This document shows positions 42,201-45,674 of a DNA stretch of 64,000 bases, in pieces. Every line of letters begins with the position of its first letter. Within the stretch, counting starts at the first letter, position 1. The notes under the pieces are model-generated. The model saw nothing but the letters and a program-made list of their open reading frames with translations. It did no database searches and was not told the DNA's origin. Source of the stretch: Enoplolaimus lenunculus (lineage: Eukaryota > Nematoda > Enoplea > Enoplida > Thoracostomopsidae); NCBI GenBank assembly GCA_030248215.1, contig JASANG010002820.1, positions 1 to 64,000 on the forward strand. The letters run 5' to 3'. Made by a program: the position numbers and the translations under genes.

Positions 42201-42596
42201 CGCGAATATATTTTTCGATTAGAACCGCAGTCTGTTTGGCTTTCTATTGGCTATAGCTCTGTTCGGCGCCGGCTAAAGACTAATCACAGACAGGGCAGTG
42301 CCGGAGCAGCCAACCGCCAAACCTCCATTTGGGGGCACTTCAAAAGAAGTCCCCACCCTAACCGGTGGAAACAAAAACCGCCGAAGTAAATAACGAGTTT
42401 GGCTTCTCGCTCGCGAATTTGTGGCCCCACCTTGAACTTTGCTCGGAGCCCCACGCCTGTCCGTTCCGGCTCTGACCACAGACTTACCTTCGAATGAGGA
42501 CACCAATACAAATTTGACCAGCTTAATCGGAACACGGGGCCATGGCTTGGACAGGTCACCTTTTGAAGGTGCGAGATCAACGGCTGTAGAGGTCAT
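14537..42596 (-). CDS. NWD1: NACHT and WD-repeat protein (NWD1/NWD2 family), 24 exons
   Basis: Reconstructed gene with 24 coding exons, all GT-AG and all phases consistent, totalling 6471 nt including the stop (2156 aa). The start ATG at 42596 has an in-frame TAA two codons upstream. Residues about 28-150 form an N-terminal region of the NWD type ([18 protein letters not shown], then [13 protein letters not shown]). Residues about 210-861 include a NACHT NTPase with Walker [10 protein letters not shown] near residue 504 and a Walker-B-like [11 protein letters not shown] near 660. A helical linker follows to about 1108, then WD40-type repeats to about 1960 and a Ser/Thr/Pro-rich tail. Family members are cytosolic STAND ATPases thought to act as signalling scaffolds. 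Whether it is closer to NWD1 or NWD2 cannot be settled here. Introns are mostly 0.6-2.4 kb and full of MITEs. Confidence 0.9.
15220..16316 (-). other. Intron 23 of the NWD-like gene
   Basis: GT-AG intron with GGAATCGGA/CCGGAACTGGA-type words at about 15725-16110 and the duplicated phrase GTCCAAAACGCTTGC / GTCCACAACGCTTGC (about 15635 and 16125). The roughly 490-bp spacing points to an old direct duplication. No coding sequence is seen. Confidence 0.45.
16317..16563 (-). CDS. NWD-like gene, exon 23 (WD repeat)
   Basis: 247 nt, residues 1848-1930: [20 protein letters not shown] then [20 protein letters not shown], the best GH...WD blade of the protein. It is followed by an acidic loop ([20 protein letters not shown]). 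Donor GTTG|GTAAGC. Confidence 0.95.
16969..17220. mobile_element. GTATTTCTGAATTTATTC-type MITE
   Basis: Starts in ACACACACAAAAGTATTTCT, passes GAATTTATTCAGAAA, ends AGAAATATTATATTGAGTGC. It shares internal blocks (GCAAATCTGAAAAG, AAGACAATTTTTCTAAAAAT, CTTTTCAAGTGCACCTT) with copies at 19605-19810 (inverted), 61096-61343 and 61954-62204. About 250 bp, no coding capacity. Confidence 0.78.
17229..17292 (-). repeat. tRNA-like (Ser/Leu-type) fragment or SINE head
   Basis: On the minus strand, TGTGGCGGAGTGGGTGAAGC resembles the A box of a class II tRNA, and CCCCGGTTCGTTCACAACCG resembles a T arm with a B box (GGTTCG). The anticodon region is missing and the spacing is short, so this is not a functional tRNA. 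It may be a SINE head or tRNA relic. Confidence 0.4.
17445..17619 (-). CDS. NWD-like gene, exon 22 (WD repeat)
   Basis: 175 nt, residues 1789-1847: [20 protein letters not shown] then [20 protein letters not shown] and [13 protein letters not shown] textbook WD40 blade. Donor ACACAG|GTAAAC. Confidence 0.93.
18248..18666 (-). CDS. NWD-like gene, exon 21 (WD blade with Ser/Thr-rich insert)
   Basis: 419 nt, residues 1650-1789: [20 protein letters not shown] then [18 protein letters not shown]. An Ala/Ser/Thr/Gly-rich insert follows, then [20 protein letters not shown]. The exon ends AAAGA before GTAAGT. A TAA visible in the unspliced frame is intronic, because exon 22 continues the protein. Confidence 0.9.
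18829..19034. mobile_element. CACTGCAAAAAATGG-type MITE (Tc1/mariner-like)
   Basis: CACTGCAAAAAATGGTGAGT at the left is mirrored by ACTCACCATTTTTTGCAGT at the right, with TA on both sides. The TIRs extend through GAAATAGGCTTTTCCTGA (about 65 bp). The interior is built from GAGTCAAA / TTTGACTC words. Copies: 46582-46790 and a partial at 50614-50712. Confidence 0.85.
19383..19585 (-). CDS. NWD-like gene, exon 20 (WD repeats)
   Basis: 203 nt, residues 1582-1649: [20 protein letters not shown] then [19 protein letters not shown]. Acceptor GTTTTTTCAG, donor TACTTC|GTAAGT. Confidence 0.92.
19605..19810. mobile_element. GTATTTCTGAATTTATTC-type MITE, inverted copy
   Basis: Reverse orientation relative to 16969-17220: starts GCACTCAAAATAATATTTCT and ends TTCAGAAATACTTTTTTGTG. 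It lies in intron 19, directly abutting a TTAGGC-type MITE. Confidence 0.78.
19811..20102. mobile_element. TTAGGC-type hAT-like MITE
   Basis: Begins GGCCCATGTAAAGATCAGTG and ends CCCTGTTCTTTACATTGACC. Internal tandem (TTAGGC)n arrays are broken by a repeated GGAATATGCTCA(T/C)TCTTACGC phrase. Six related, better-bounded copies show 8-bp target duplications. No transposase frame. Confidence 0.85.
20389..20587. mobile_element. TTAGGC-type hAT-like MITE with exact 8-bp duplication
   Basis: GGCCGATGTAAAGAACAGGG to CCCTGATCTTTACATTGGCC, with internal (CCTAAG)n. It is flanked on both sides by GCTTTAAT, an exact 8-bp target-site duplication. Orientation is opposite to the copy at 19811-20102. Confidence 0.9.
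20588..21163 (-). other. Remainder of intron 19
   Basis: No exon or repeat recognised apart from a phrase (TACGGAATGTGGACCGGTTA, 20730-20760) whose shape recurs at 22650-22680. I see nothing else in about 570 bp. Confidence 0.35.
21164..21644 (-). CDS. NWD-like gene, exon 19 (WD blade with Ser-rich insert)
   Basis: 481 nt, residues 1422-1582. It starts [20 protein letters not shown], then carries about 110 residues rich in S, G, Q, R and P (for example [17 protein letters not shown]). It resumes as a blade with [20 protein letters not shown]. The insert is an unstructured loop between two WD blades. Donor GGAGCAG|GTCAGT. Confidence 0.9.
21705..21755. repeat. Short tandem duplication
   Basis: TTTAGGAAATGAGTTTCGAATGAAAA occurs twice in a row (unit about 26 bp, at about 21699-21750) in intron 18, about 60 bp upstream of the exon 19 acceptor. 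Confidence 0.6.
22052..22326. mobile_element. GTGTGCAACTC-type MITE
   Basis: GTGTGCAACTCTTGAGG at the left and GAGTTGCACACTCTTG at the right are inverted. The interior has GGCCGACCCCCCCCCC, AGAGGGGGGGTTGCAAT and CCCCTCTCTAAATAAAGG blocks. A related copy at 47019-47318 has the same blocks in the same order. No coding capacity. Confidence 0.72.
22321..22430. repeat. 24-bp minisatellite in intron 18
   Basis: About 4.5 near-identical head-to-tail copies of ATCCACTCTTGTTAAATAGATATG, starting at the end of the GTGTGCAACTC-type MITE and stopping about 20 bp before the exon 18 donor. The ACTCTTG unit matches the MITE terminus, so the array probably grew from it. The 24-bp period keeps frames open on both strands, but the array is intronic. 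Confidence 0.88.
22450..22605 (-). CDS. NWD-like gene, exon 18 (WD repeat)
   Basis: 156 nt, exactly 52 codons, residues 1370-1421: [20 protein letters not shown] then [18 protein letters not shown]. Donor GTAAAG|GTCAGC. A 24-bp minisatellite begins about 20 bp inside the intron. Confidence 0.91.
23510..23710. mobile_element. GGCGGATCC-type hAT-like MITE
   Basis: CAGAGGCGGATCCAAAAAAT at the left and TTGGATCCGCTAGTG at the right form inverted ends. They are flanked by GATGCAAT and GATGCATT, an 8-bp duplication with one change. The interior repeats AAAATTGTAAGGT / TTTATC.CAAAAAA.TTTCTG. CAGNGGCGGATCC ends plus an 8-bp duplication are typical of hAT elements. Confidence 0.85.
24128..24192. repeat. 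GGACGGCGAC minisatellite
   Basis: About seven variants of GACGGCGAC/GACGGTGAC in a row, GC-rich against its surroundings, about 30 bp inside intron 17. A related GCCG-rich block preceded by the same GTGCTATACTT-like phrase is at about 28775-28835. Confidence 0.7.
24220..24425 (-). CDS. NWD-like gene, exon 17 (WD repeat)
   Basis: 206 nt, residues 1301-1369: [20 protein letters not shown] then [20 protein letters not shown]. The 'LxGLxAPVxxLAL' segment is well kept in NACHT-WD proteins. Donor GGACGT|GTAAGC. A GACGGCGAC minisatellite lies about 30 bp beyond it. Confidence 0.92.
24504..24720. mobile_element. CACTGTAAAT-type MITE, diverged
   Basis: CACTGTCAACTGCAGTGAGT to TTCATTTGGAATTTTACACTG with the AACTCA/TGAGTT interior. 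The ends are more diverged than in other copies. Lies in intron 16. Confidence 0.7.
24887..25080. mobile_element. TATTCTCAAATGTG-type MITE, with partial duplicate
   Basis: Ends TTGCAATACACATTTGAGAA then TACAGGCCC, like the family at 13265. The last block (TGGTTTGAAAGTTACAAGAT, CTATCACCAACTG, CACATTTGAGAATAC) recurs at about 25182-25260, 174 bp on. That is a direct duplication within intron 16. Confidence 0.65.
25308..25549. mobile_element. CACTGTAAAT-type MITE next to exon 16
   Basis: CACTGTAAATTTTAGAGAG to GGAATTTACAGTG. It ends 33 bp from the exon 16 coding end, so it sits directly behind the donor site. The typical AACTCAGA/TGAGTTA interior is present. Confidence 0.85.
25583..25770 (-). 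CDS. NWD-like gene, exon 16 (WD repeats)
   Basis: 188 nt, residues 1238-1301: [20 protein letters not shown] then [31 protein letters not shown]-type MITE starts 34 bp past the donor (GTTG|GTAAGC). Confidence 0.9.
25890..26108. mobile_element. TATTCTCAAATGTG-type MITE
   Basis: AATATTCTCAAATGTATGTA then GCACCTATCACCAGTTG, mirrored by AACTGGTGACAGTTGCTGCA then CACACTTGAAAATA. Lies in intron 15. Confidence 0.7.
26446..26572 (-). CDS. NWD-like gene, exon 15 (WD repeat)
   Basis: 127 nt, residues 1196-1238, [20 protein letters not shown] then [21 protein letters not shown] clear WD blade with the SWD end. Donor TATCG|GTAAGA, phase 2. Confidence 0.9.
26640..27105 (-). other. Intron 14 of the NWD-like gene
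   Basis: The GT-AG intron runs 26573-27105. It is AT-rich, with TTAAGTT/AACTTAA words giving weak inverted symmetry (about 26690-27030). No exon and no family I could define. Confidence 0.35.
27106..27227 (-). CDS. NWD-like gene, exon 14 (WD repeat)
   Basis: 122 nt, residues 1155-1196, with [20 protein letters not shown] then TLVRTF, a WD blade. The acceptor is either TTGCTTCAG (used) or the next CAG three bases on; both keep the frame. Donor TTTGCAG|GTATAC. Confidence 0.85.
27340..27620. repeat. 24-bp minisatellite in intron 13
   Basis: About 11-12 copies of ATTGCTACTCCTGTACTCGAATAG, three of them lengthened to 27 bp by an extra ATT. The TCGAATAG/TCGAGTAG variants alternate. The array leaves long frames open in four reading frames, which are artefacts. 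It lies about 115 bp upstream of the exon 14 acceptor. Confidence 0.92.
27730..28158. mobile_element. CCGAATAAGAGG-type MITE, near full length
   Basis: TGACCCGAATAAGAGGGGGG at the left, CCCTCTTATTCTGGTCA at the right. The interior carries the complete set of family blocks (GTTACGGACTG, CCGTTGAATTAAACATTTAT, TCATTTATACGC, GGACTCTAATTAGG, GGGAACCCCCTCTTATTA). This is the best copy for defining the family at about 430 bp. Confidence 0.85.
28404..28544 (-). CDS. NWD-like gene, exon 13
   Basis: 141 nt, residues 1108-1155, [20 protein letters not shown] then [20 protein letters not shown]. It leads into the first WD blade. Donor TGGAA|GTTAGT chosen to keep phase 2 with exon 14. Confidence 0.83.
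28775..28840. repeat. GCCG-rich short repeat
   Basis: GTGCTATACTTTACTGCGCC then GCCGTTGCGCGTCGCCGCCC. It resembles the GACGG block at 24090-24190, which also follows a GATGCTATACTT phrase. Probably fragments of one GC-rich family. Confidence 0.4.
28859..29093. mobile_element. CACTGTAAAT-type MITE
   Basis: CACTGTATATATTCCGATGA to CACTGAAATTTACCGTG, flanked by TA on both sides. Intron 12. Confidence 0.8.
29211..29334 (-). CDS. NWD-like gene, exon 12
   Basis: 124 nt, residues 1067-1108, ending [23 protein letters not shown] across the splice. The 'L..DP..L..Q..GRL' pattern is a family landmark just before the WD region. Donor CTTCG|GTATAC, phase 2. A CACTGTAAAT-type MITE begins only 34 bp upstream of the acceptor. 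Confidence 0.88.
29368..29611. mobile_element. CACTGTAAAT-type MITE beside exon 12
   Basis: CACTGTAAATTCCATTGAGT to GGAATTTACAGTG, beginning 34 bp from the exon 12 acceptor, so the branch-point region of intron 11 adjoins or lies within the element. Typical interior. Confidence 0.85.
29831..30023. mobile_element. GGCGGATCC-type hAT-like MITE
   Basis: GACGGAGGATCCAGAAAGTT at the left, CTCTGGATCCGCTAGCG at the right. Interior has GAAACACAATTTTTGC and TTTATCTCAAAAAATTTCT. Intron 11. Confidence 0.72.
30148..30249 (-). CDS. NWD-like gene, exon 11
   Basis: 102 nt, residues 1033-1067, [20 protein letters not shown] then [14 protein letters not shown]. It is the helical 'xxxxLCDFxWLxAK' equivalent of NACHT-WD proteins. 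Phase 1 in and out; donor GAAG|GTTAGT. Confidence 0.87.
30378..30580. repeat. Relic with hairpin-MITE end and CTCTTGTC end
   Basis: CCGGGTGTACGCATGATAGT matches one end of the 145-bp hairpin element at 12099. ACTCTTGTCTAATAG near 30558 resembles the end of the GTGTGCAACTC family. Borders are unclear. The 79-codon frame here is not supported. Confidence 0.35.
30706..31160. mobile_element. TTAGGC-type hAT-like MITE carrying a nested MITE
   Basis: GGCCCATGTATAGAACAGGG to CAGTTCTATACATTGGCC, flanked by TATTAATT on both sides: an exact 8-bp duplication. The interior TTAGGC/TTACGC array is interrupted at 30860-31112 by a CACTGTAAAT-type MITE. The right end lies about 30 bp from exon 10. Confidence 0.92.
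30860..31112. mobile_element. CACTGTAAAT-type MITE nested in a TTAGGC element
   Basis: CGCTGTAAATTCCTGTGAGT to GGAATTTACAGTG, with TA on each side, inside the array of the hAT-like element at 30706-31160. It therefore moved after that element. Confidence 0.9.
31191..31325 (-). CDS. NWD-like gene, exon 10
   Basis: 135 nt, residues 988-1033, including [17 protein letters not shown], the family's 'YNxRKLxELPxHLLxxG' motif. The CTCAG just inside the acceptor is retained, since skipping it would put a stop in frame. Donor AACACAG|GTTTGT. Confidence 0.88.
31525..31880. repeat. Diverged tandem repeat, about 165 bp unit
   Basis: Two consecutive units share TTTAGATTTCTCGCACCC / TTCAGATTTCTCGTACCC, GATTGCTTGTAACCC / GACTGCTTGCAACCC and AAAGTCCTAATTTAGACTTA / AAAGTCCTAATTTATGCTTA. 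Intron 9, no coding. Confidence 0.65.
31990..32025. repeat. GGAC microsatellite
   Basis: GACGGACAGACGGACGGACG and on, perfect or near-perfect GGAC tetranucleotides in intron 9. Confidence 0.8.
32121..32189. mobile_element. TTAGGC-type MITE, right-end fragment
   Basis: CTTAGGCTTAGGAATATTCT to CCCGTTCTATACATTGGCC. Only the right half of the element remains. Intron 9, about 45 bp from the exon 9 donor. Confidence 0.75.
32234..32294 (-). CDS. NWD-like gene, exon 9
   Basis: 61 nt, residues 968-988: [20 protein letters not shown]. Acceptor TTTGTTTACAG, donor TCGC|GTAAGT (phase 1). Short, but its phase links exons 8 and 10. Confidence 0.8.
32503..32653. mobile_element. GGCGGATCC-type hAT-like MITE, degenerate
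   Basis: Ends CACTAGCTG and AAATCCGTCGCA are worn, but the copy is flanked by GCTTCCAG on both sides (8-bp duplication). Its interior has the family's GTCAGAAAAGTTTTTGTGAT and GGTAAGGTCCTTACTTTA. Intron 8. Confidence 0.7.
33127..33380. mobile_element. CCGAATAAGAGG-type MITE, 5'-truncated
   Basis: Starts inside the family at CAGCAATAATGCAAGGTTAT and runs through GGTCCTGGAGTCATTTATGC and GGGACTCAAAATGGGGACCC to CCCCCCTCTTAGTCGGGTTA. Intron 8. Confidence 0.78.
33878..33990 (-). CDS. NWD-like gene, exon 8
   Basis: 113 nt, residues 930-967, reading [20 protein letters not shown] then [11 protein letters not shown]. It matches the family's 'W.H......A..RY' winged-helix end. Acceptor CTTTTTCAG, donor CGTAAA|GTAAGC, leaving phase 0. 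Confidence 0.86.
34057..34360. mobile_element. TTAGGC-type hAT-like MITE, GCAAAAACGTGTTCC subfamily
   Basis: GGCCAATGTAACTTTAAGGG to TTTAAAGTAACATGGCCC. The interior repeats GCGTTGCAAAAACGTGTTCC with CTAAGCCTAAGC, at least four times. Flanks (AAAACATC / AATACGTC) are a worn 8-bp duplication. Related copies: 60613-60813 and 62486-62659. Intron 7, about 70 bp from the exon 8 acceptor. Confidence 0.85.
34731..34922. mobile_element. GTCGCCCGACAACTT-type MITE
   Basis: Left end ACAATTCGTCCCCAGACAAC, right end GTTGTCGGGCGACGAATTGT. The interior again contains TTAGGCTTAGG plus TTATGCTTTA. Another copy is at 57294-57482 and a fragment at about 46790-46865. It ends 46 bp from exon 7. Confidence 0.75.
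34968..35172 (-). CDS. NWD-like gene, exon 7
   Basis: 205 nt, residues 862-929 plus one base. Contains [19 protein letters not shown] then [15 protein letters not shown], the winged-helix-like segment after NACHT domains ('GLxxxELxDxLSxDD'). Acceptor TTAAAG|GCC, donor ATGG|GTACGT. Confidence 0.88.
35228..35500. repeat. 136-bp direct duplication that copied a MITE end
   Basis: GATTACCGTTCGAACGCGTA...GCCAGGGGGCAGCGAGCGAG at 35228 recurs from 35364, 136 bp later. Both are followed by the first part of a CACTGTAAAT-type MITE (35322 and 35458). Only the second continues to a full element. The duplication therefore happened after the MITE inserted. Intron 6. Confidence 0.88.
35458..35710. mobile_element. 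CACTGTAAAT-type MITE
   Basis: CGCTGTAAATTCCAGTGAGT to CGAATTTACAGTG, TA at the left and CA at the right, typical interior. A 5' fragment of it is present at 35322-35363 through the 136-bp duplication. Confidence 0.87.
36288..38243 (-). CDS. NWD-like gene, exon 6 (NACHT domain)
   Basis: The largest exon, 1956 nt, exactly 652 codons (residues 210-861). It begins after ACAATTTCAG with [20 protein letters not shown] and ends ALLE before GTAAAG. Contents in order: a Ser-rich linker; a helical stretch around [20 protein letters not shown]; Walker A (GEEGNGKST, 37341-37375); [15 protein letters not shown]; and Walker-B-like [11 protein letters not shown] (about 36870-36900). Two low-complexity Gly/Ser/Thr/Ala/Lys inserts flank the Walker B strand. 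Vertebrate NWD NACHT domains are more compact, so these look like lineage-specific loops. Confidence 0.93.
38546..38780. mobile_element. GGCGGATCC-type hAT-like MITE, one end lost
   Basis: CAGAGGCGGATCCAACAATT at the left, then GGGCGGCGGGTTGGCAGATG and repeated AAATGGTAAGGT / TTTATC.CAAAAAAATTTCTG blocks. No matching right end before exon 5 (38794). Intron 5. Confidence 0.65.
38794..38881 (-). CDS. NWD-like gene, exon 5
   Basis: 88 nt, residues 180-209: [20 protein letters not shown] then [10 protein letters not shown]. Predicted helical. Acceptor TTGTTTTCAG, donor CATTTG|GTAAAT, leaving phase 0. Confidence 0.85.
38935..39385. repeat. 35-bp AT-rich minisatellite
   Basis: About ten head-to-tail units of TTAATGTAATTTTTAATTTT + AATTTGTGAAATTTT, highly alike apart from one irregular unit near 39145-39195. 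It is in intron 4 between exons 4 and 5. No G or C except in the GTG and TGT of each unit. Confidence 0.92.
39472..39686. mobile_element. TATTCTCAAATGTG-type MITE, diverged
   Basis: CCGCAATGTGTATAATTCCT then ATCATCAGTTGGTGATAAG, mirrored by ATCATCAAGTGGTGATAGGT then GCTGCCCACATTTGAGAC. It ends about 60 bp from the exon 4 donor. Confidence 0.65.
39748..39835 (-). CDS. NWD-like gene, exon 4
   Basis: 88 nt, residues 151-180, starting [20 protein letters not shown] and ending YQLQHIFK. It matches the family's 'WYxxDxNxxPxxYxLxP' stretch in position. Enters in phase 1, leaves in phase 2 (AAAAG|GTAAGG). Confidence 0.85.
40372..40600. mobile_element. CCGAATAAGAGG-type MITE, 3'-truncated
   Basis: AAGAGGGGGTAATAAGATGG, GTCCCCATTTTGAGTCCCAA, TCCGTAAGCGGATAGAGTCC, GCATAAATGACTCTAGAACC, stopping near 40600. 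Intron 3, about 100 bp from the exon 3 donor. Confidence 0.75.
40699..40798 (-). CDS. NWD-like gene, exon 3
   Basis: 100 nt, residues 118-150 plus one base: [20 protein letters not shown]. The 'LxGDxYGxxPLP' motif is characteristic of NWD-family N termini. Acceptor GCTTTTTCAG, donor AACAG|GTAAAA. Confidence 0.9.
40967..41512. mobile_element. MITE with 80-bp inverted ends, 546 bp
   Basis: ATATATGTCGTGCCCCAAAC...CAATTGCTGTTCGGGGCAGC at the left is mirrored by GCTGCCCCGAACAGCAATTG...GTTTAGGACACGACATATAT at the right, with a few mismatches. The internal 380 bp is AT-rich with no meaningful frame. No second copy in the window. Intron 2. Confidence 0.82.
41670..41911 (-). CDS. NWD-like gene, exon 2
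   Basis: 242 nt, residues 37-117. It completes the 'SSFEDFTDERE' motif, then reads [20 protein letters not shown] and ends GVFFV. Acceptor TTTAATTTCAG, donor GTG|GTACGT, ending in phase 0. The usual 'RWG' found after VxD in vertebrate members is replaced by PFEGN and a short acidic/serine insert. Confidence 0.9.
42488..42596 (-). CDS. NWD-like gene, exon 1
   Basis: 109 nt, residues 1-36 plus one base. Starts [20 protein letters not shown] and runs into [10 protein letters not shown], the first strand of the family's N-terminal domain. Donor CGAAG|GTAAGTC. Intron 1 (41912-42487) shows no clear repeat. Confidence 0.88.
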
Positions 42597-42931
42597 TTTT
42601 TAAGCCAAATGTCGCTATTTGTATTCAGTCAAGGTGTTGTCTAAGTATATTACGTATCAAACTAAATAGTTAAATATTAATATATACATTAATACATGAG
42701 TTTTTGATACATTTCTAAAACACTTTGATAACCTGTATAATGCCTAGGGTTTGTTTGTCGAAAATCCTAATCAGATATTTATTGAGCAACGGTAGTGTAT
42801 AAACGCTGGTTCTATTGATCAAATATTCCAAGAAACGTATTCGCCATTAGTGTGAATTATGTTAAAAGTTCGGCTTAATTCCAACAAGTAACAATTTTTG
42901 TACCTCCTACCTACCCCCAGTAATTATGCAA
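42597..42931. other. Region just upstream of the NWD-like gene
   Basis: Presumed promoter and 5' UTR of the minus-strand gene. AT-rich; no TATA box, CpG cluster or repeat that I can support. An upstream non-coding exon cannot be excluded. Confidence 0.35.
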
Positions 42932-43095
42932 GCCCGTATCCAAGCCAGCTTACATTGCTAAGAGGGTTAAAAAAATTTGCCAGGAACGGCATACAAAGGG
43001 TTTCGTTGTCTTACAAGCAAGGTTGAAAATGTTCTGGGCGGGGGGATTTTCTCTGAGCTCTCTAGGCCCCTTTAACCATGGGTCCGCAAGTGTGT
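42932..43095. mobile_element. GTCCGTAGCCAGC-type MITE copy
   Basis: TATCCAAGCCAGCTTACATT at one end, CCATGGGTCCGCAAGTG at the other, with TACAAGCAAGGTTGAAAATG between. Better ends are seen at 63674-63848. Other copies or fragments: 34465-34500, 44537-44605, 51918-52077 and 62425-62770. Confidence 0.55.
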
Positions 43096-43247
43096 CTTTG
43101 TTGCCGCACAGGGACACTTATCGTTTCAATGACATCATAGCAACACTTACAGAAATAATGATTGAAATGGTTCTTAAAAAACCCCGGTGAAACAAAAACA
43201 GTCGAAACAACATGGCAATAACCATTTACTTCAAACACAATATCAAT

Positions 43248-43445
43248 GGCCCATGTATTGAACAGGGCCGGATCGTTTTTCGGCGGGGCTGTAATAGAGT
43301 CAGTTTAAGCTTTATGCTAACTTTTTTTGCTTAGGCTTAGGCTTAGGCTTAGGCATAGGCTCATCCTTACGCTTAGGCTTAGGCTTAGACATAGGCTTAG
43401 GAATATGCTTATACTACTGTTACAGCCCTATTATATACATTGGCC
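43248..43445. mobile_element. TTAGGC-type hAT-like MITE with exact 8-bp duplication
   Basis: GGCCCATGTATTGAACAGGG to CCTATTATATACATTGGCC. ATATCAAT precedes and follows it exactly. The interior is (GCTTAG)n with GGAATATGCTTATACTACTG near the right end. Confidence 0.92.
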
Positions 43446-43842
43446 ATATCAATCATCGTCAGGGGACGTATACAACGGCATGGATGCTGGGACTGATCCT
43501 GGTGGGCGGGGGCTTGGAGACATATCGCCCATCGGCCCTGTCGTCTGAATAATTTTGGTACGTTAGTTGGTCTAAAGTTCAGAATGGTGTTTCTGTTAAA
43601 TATGTAAAAAAATATTGCGATATATAACTTAAAATTCACAAATTTAACGCCTTCGGCGCAATTGATACGTGTTAAAATATCAAAAAATTAGCTAAAAACG
43701 AGTTTGAAAATTTTAAAATTTAGAAATATTAAAATTATTTATAATCCGCCGCCTAAAACATCCTGCATCCGCCACTGGAACGATGGAGAGTAGGATCCCC
43801 TCAAATTATAGAAGACATAAAATCCGCTTTGAACACGCATTA

Positions 43843-44100
43843 CACTGTAAATTCCAATGAATTGATTAATCAAATCAGTTTAGACAGTTGGTTATTTGGG
43901 CGTTAATAACAGTAAACACTAACTCACCTCTGAGTTGAGTTGATTCTCACTCTGAGTTCAGTTGATTTCGGCTAAGTTGAATTATTAAGTCAAACTATGT
44001 TTTGTTGACTCAGCCATTCTGAGTTCTGAAAGTCCTAACTCAGACTGAGTGATTCCACTCATTCTGACAGTTAAAATCAACTTACTGAAATTTTGCAGTG
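43843..44100. mobile_element. CACTGTAAAT-type MITE
   Basis: CACTGTAAATTCCAATGAAT to GAAATTTTGCAGTG, TA on both sides, typical interior. Confidence 0.87.
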
Positions 44101-45307
44101 TAGAATAACAATCAGGATTCCAGAAGCCAAAAAATTTCCTTTTAAGTTTTCTGCCATGTCGAACTGAAATCTTGTCTAAGGACTCGATCATCATATGGTA
44201 CATGCCCACTGTATGATTGTAAGTGCCTGCGGTAAATACCCAAGCGCGCAATTGAAACCCCCTATAGGCTCTTTAAACAATTTCCTGTACAGGTTAAAAA
44301 TTGGGAAAAATGCAACTGCAGTCAGCTTATTTTTGCCTCTGGGTTCGCGTAGCATCACAACAAATTATTCTAGCAACGGTTGTTTTAGTAGTTTGAACAG
44401 ACCTGATAAACGATTTGCGCACGGGACCGTAGCTAGACGAAGCCAGACGGGCTTAACTCTTTGCCTGAATAATTATGTCCCCCTAGAAAATTGTCAACAT
44501 TGCTTGTAAAGTCATCAAAAACACTTGTATGCCCATACTGAAAAATGTTTAGCCCCGCTAGCAAGGCGAGCTGGCTATGAGCTTGTTACGGCAGCACTGT
44601 CGCGTTTTGTGTTGAATGTCACATTCAAACTTGGGTTTGAAAGAACTTTTAGATGTGGTTTATGGTTATTGTTACATCTTTGGTCAAATTGTCTACAATG
44701 GTTTGCCATTGAGGTCCTACAGAGAGCTAAATACCAGTTTGTCTTGTGACATTGGCAAGTTGTCACTGGAAGAGACACGCCGTAGGTTTTGTTGTAAAAC
44801 GCTATAAAGCCCTATTCACACGTGCTAGTTTTTGTAGAACAAAAAACTTGTACATGCAACTTGCATGTCCATTGTTTGTCACAGAGCGGCTTTGAAGTTC
44901 TTGCACCTGCAAATAATTGCATCGTGGTCTTGAAAAATGTTTAGCCCCGTGCACTGCAAGCAATGTAAGCCGACTACGGGCGCGGGCAACAACTTTGGAT
45001 TCGTTTATATTCGGTCGAGATAACTTCACAAAATATGCTTTCATCATAAGCTTCGAGACCATATTTTTGAGTCACGGTTGACTGATAATAACTGGTGCAT
45101 ATAAACGTTAGCTCACTATAGTGGTTTTGTTTCACTATGAAACTTTTTGCTCTGGCATTGCTCAAAAACATCATCAGGTTAAATTCTCTCAGGCCATCAG
45201 CGTCAGCTGTTCTATTGGCACTGAAATCAATGACCGCCAGTTATCAGAATACCAGGTTTTTCTAATCTATATTTCTGGTCAAAAAATTCTAGGTTTTGGC
45301 TATAGGC
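44101..45307. other. Stretch without a supported gene
   Basis: Fragments of the GTCCGTAGCCAGC family at about 44537-44605 and 44935-44990 (TTAGCCCCG, GCAAG..GAGC.GGCTA). Several 60-100 codon frames on both strands overlap each other and show no motif. I see nothing else. Confidence 0.4.
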
Positions 45308-45674
45308 TTAGGCCCATTTGAGGAACATGGCGGATCTTAACGCTGAGGCTTACTAGGCTTAGGCTTTAGGCTTAGGCTTAGGCTTAGGCTTAGGAATAAG
45401 CTCATCCTAACGCTTAGGTTTTGGCTAAGGCTTAGGCTTAGGAATATGCTCATCTTAACGCTGAGGCTTAGGCTTAGGCTTAGGCTTAGGCTTAGGCTTA
45501 GGCTTAGGCTTAGGCTTAAGCTTAAGCTTAAGCTTAGGAATATGCTCATCTTAACGCTTAGGCTTAGGCTTCGGCTAAGGAATATGCTCATCCTAACGCT
45601 TAGGCTTAGTAGGCTTAGGCTTAGGCTAAGGAGTATGCTTACACTACTGTTCCAGCTGTGTTCTACACATGGAC
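45308..45674. mobile_element. TTAGGC-type MITE with the longest TTAGGC array
   Basis: GGCCCATTTGAGGAACATGG to GTTCTACACATGGACC. Inside are several (TTAGGC)n runs, the longest about 10 units (about 45465-45535), separated by GGAATATGCTCATC(T/C)TAACGC. The opposite strand reads as Ser-Leu repeats and the plus strand as Leu-Arg repeats; neither is a gene. Confidence 0.85.

Noticed and set aside
45308-45674. A true telomere or chromosome end
   Set aside because: The arrays are short, interrupted, and bounded by transposon ends with target duplications; normal sequence continues on both sides.
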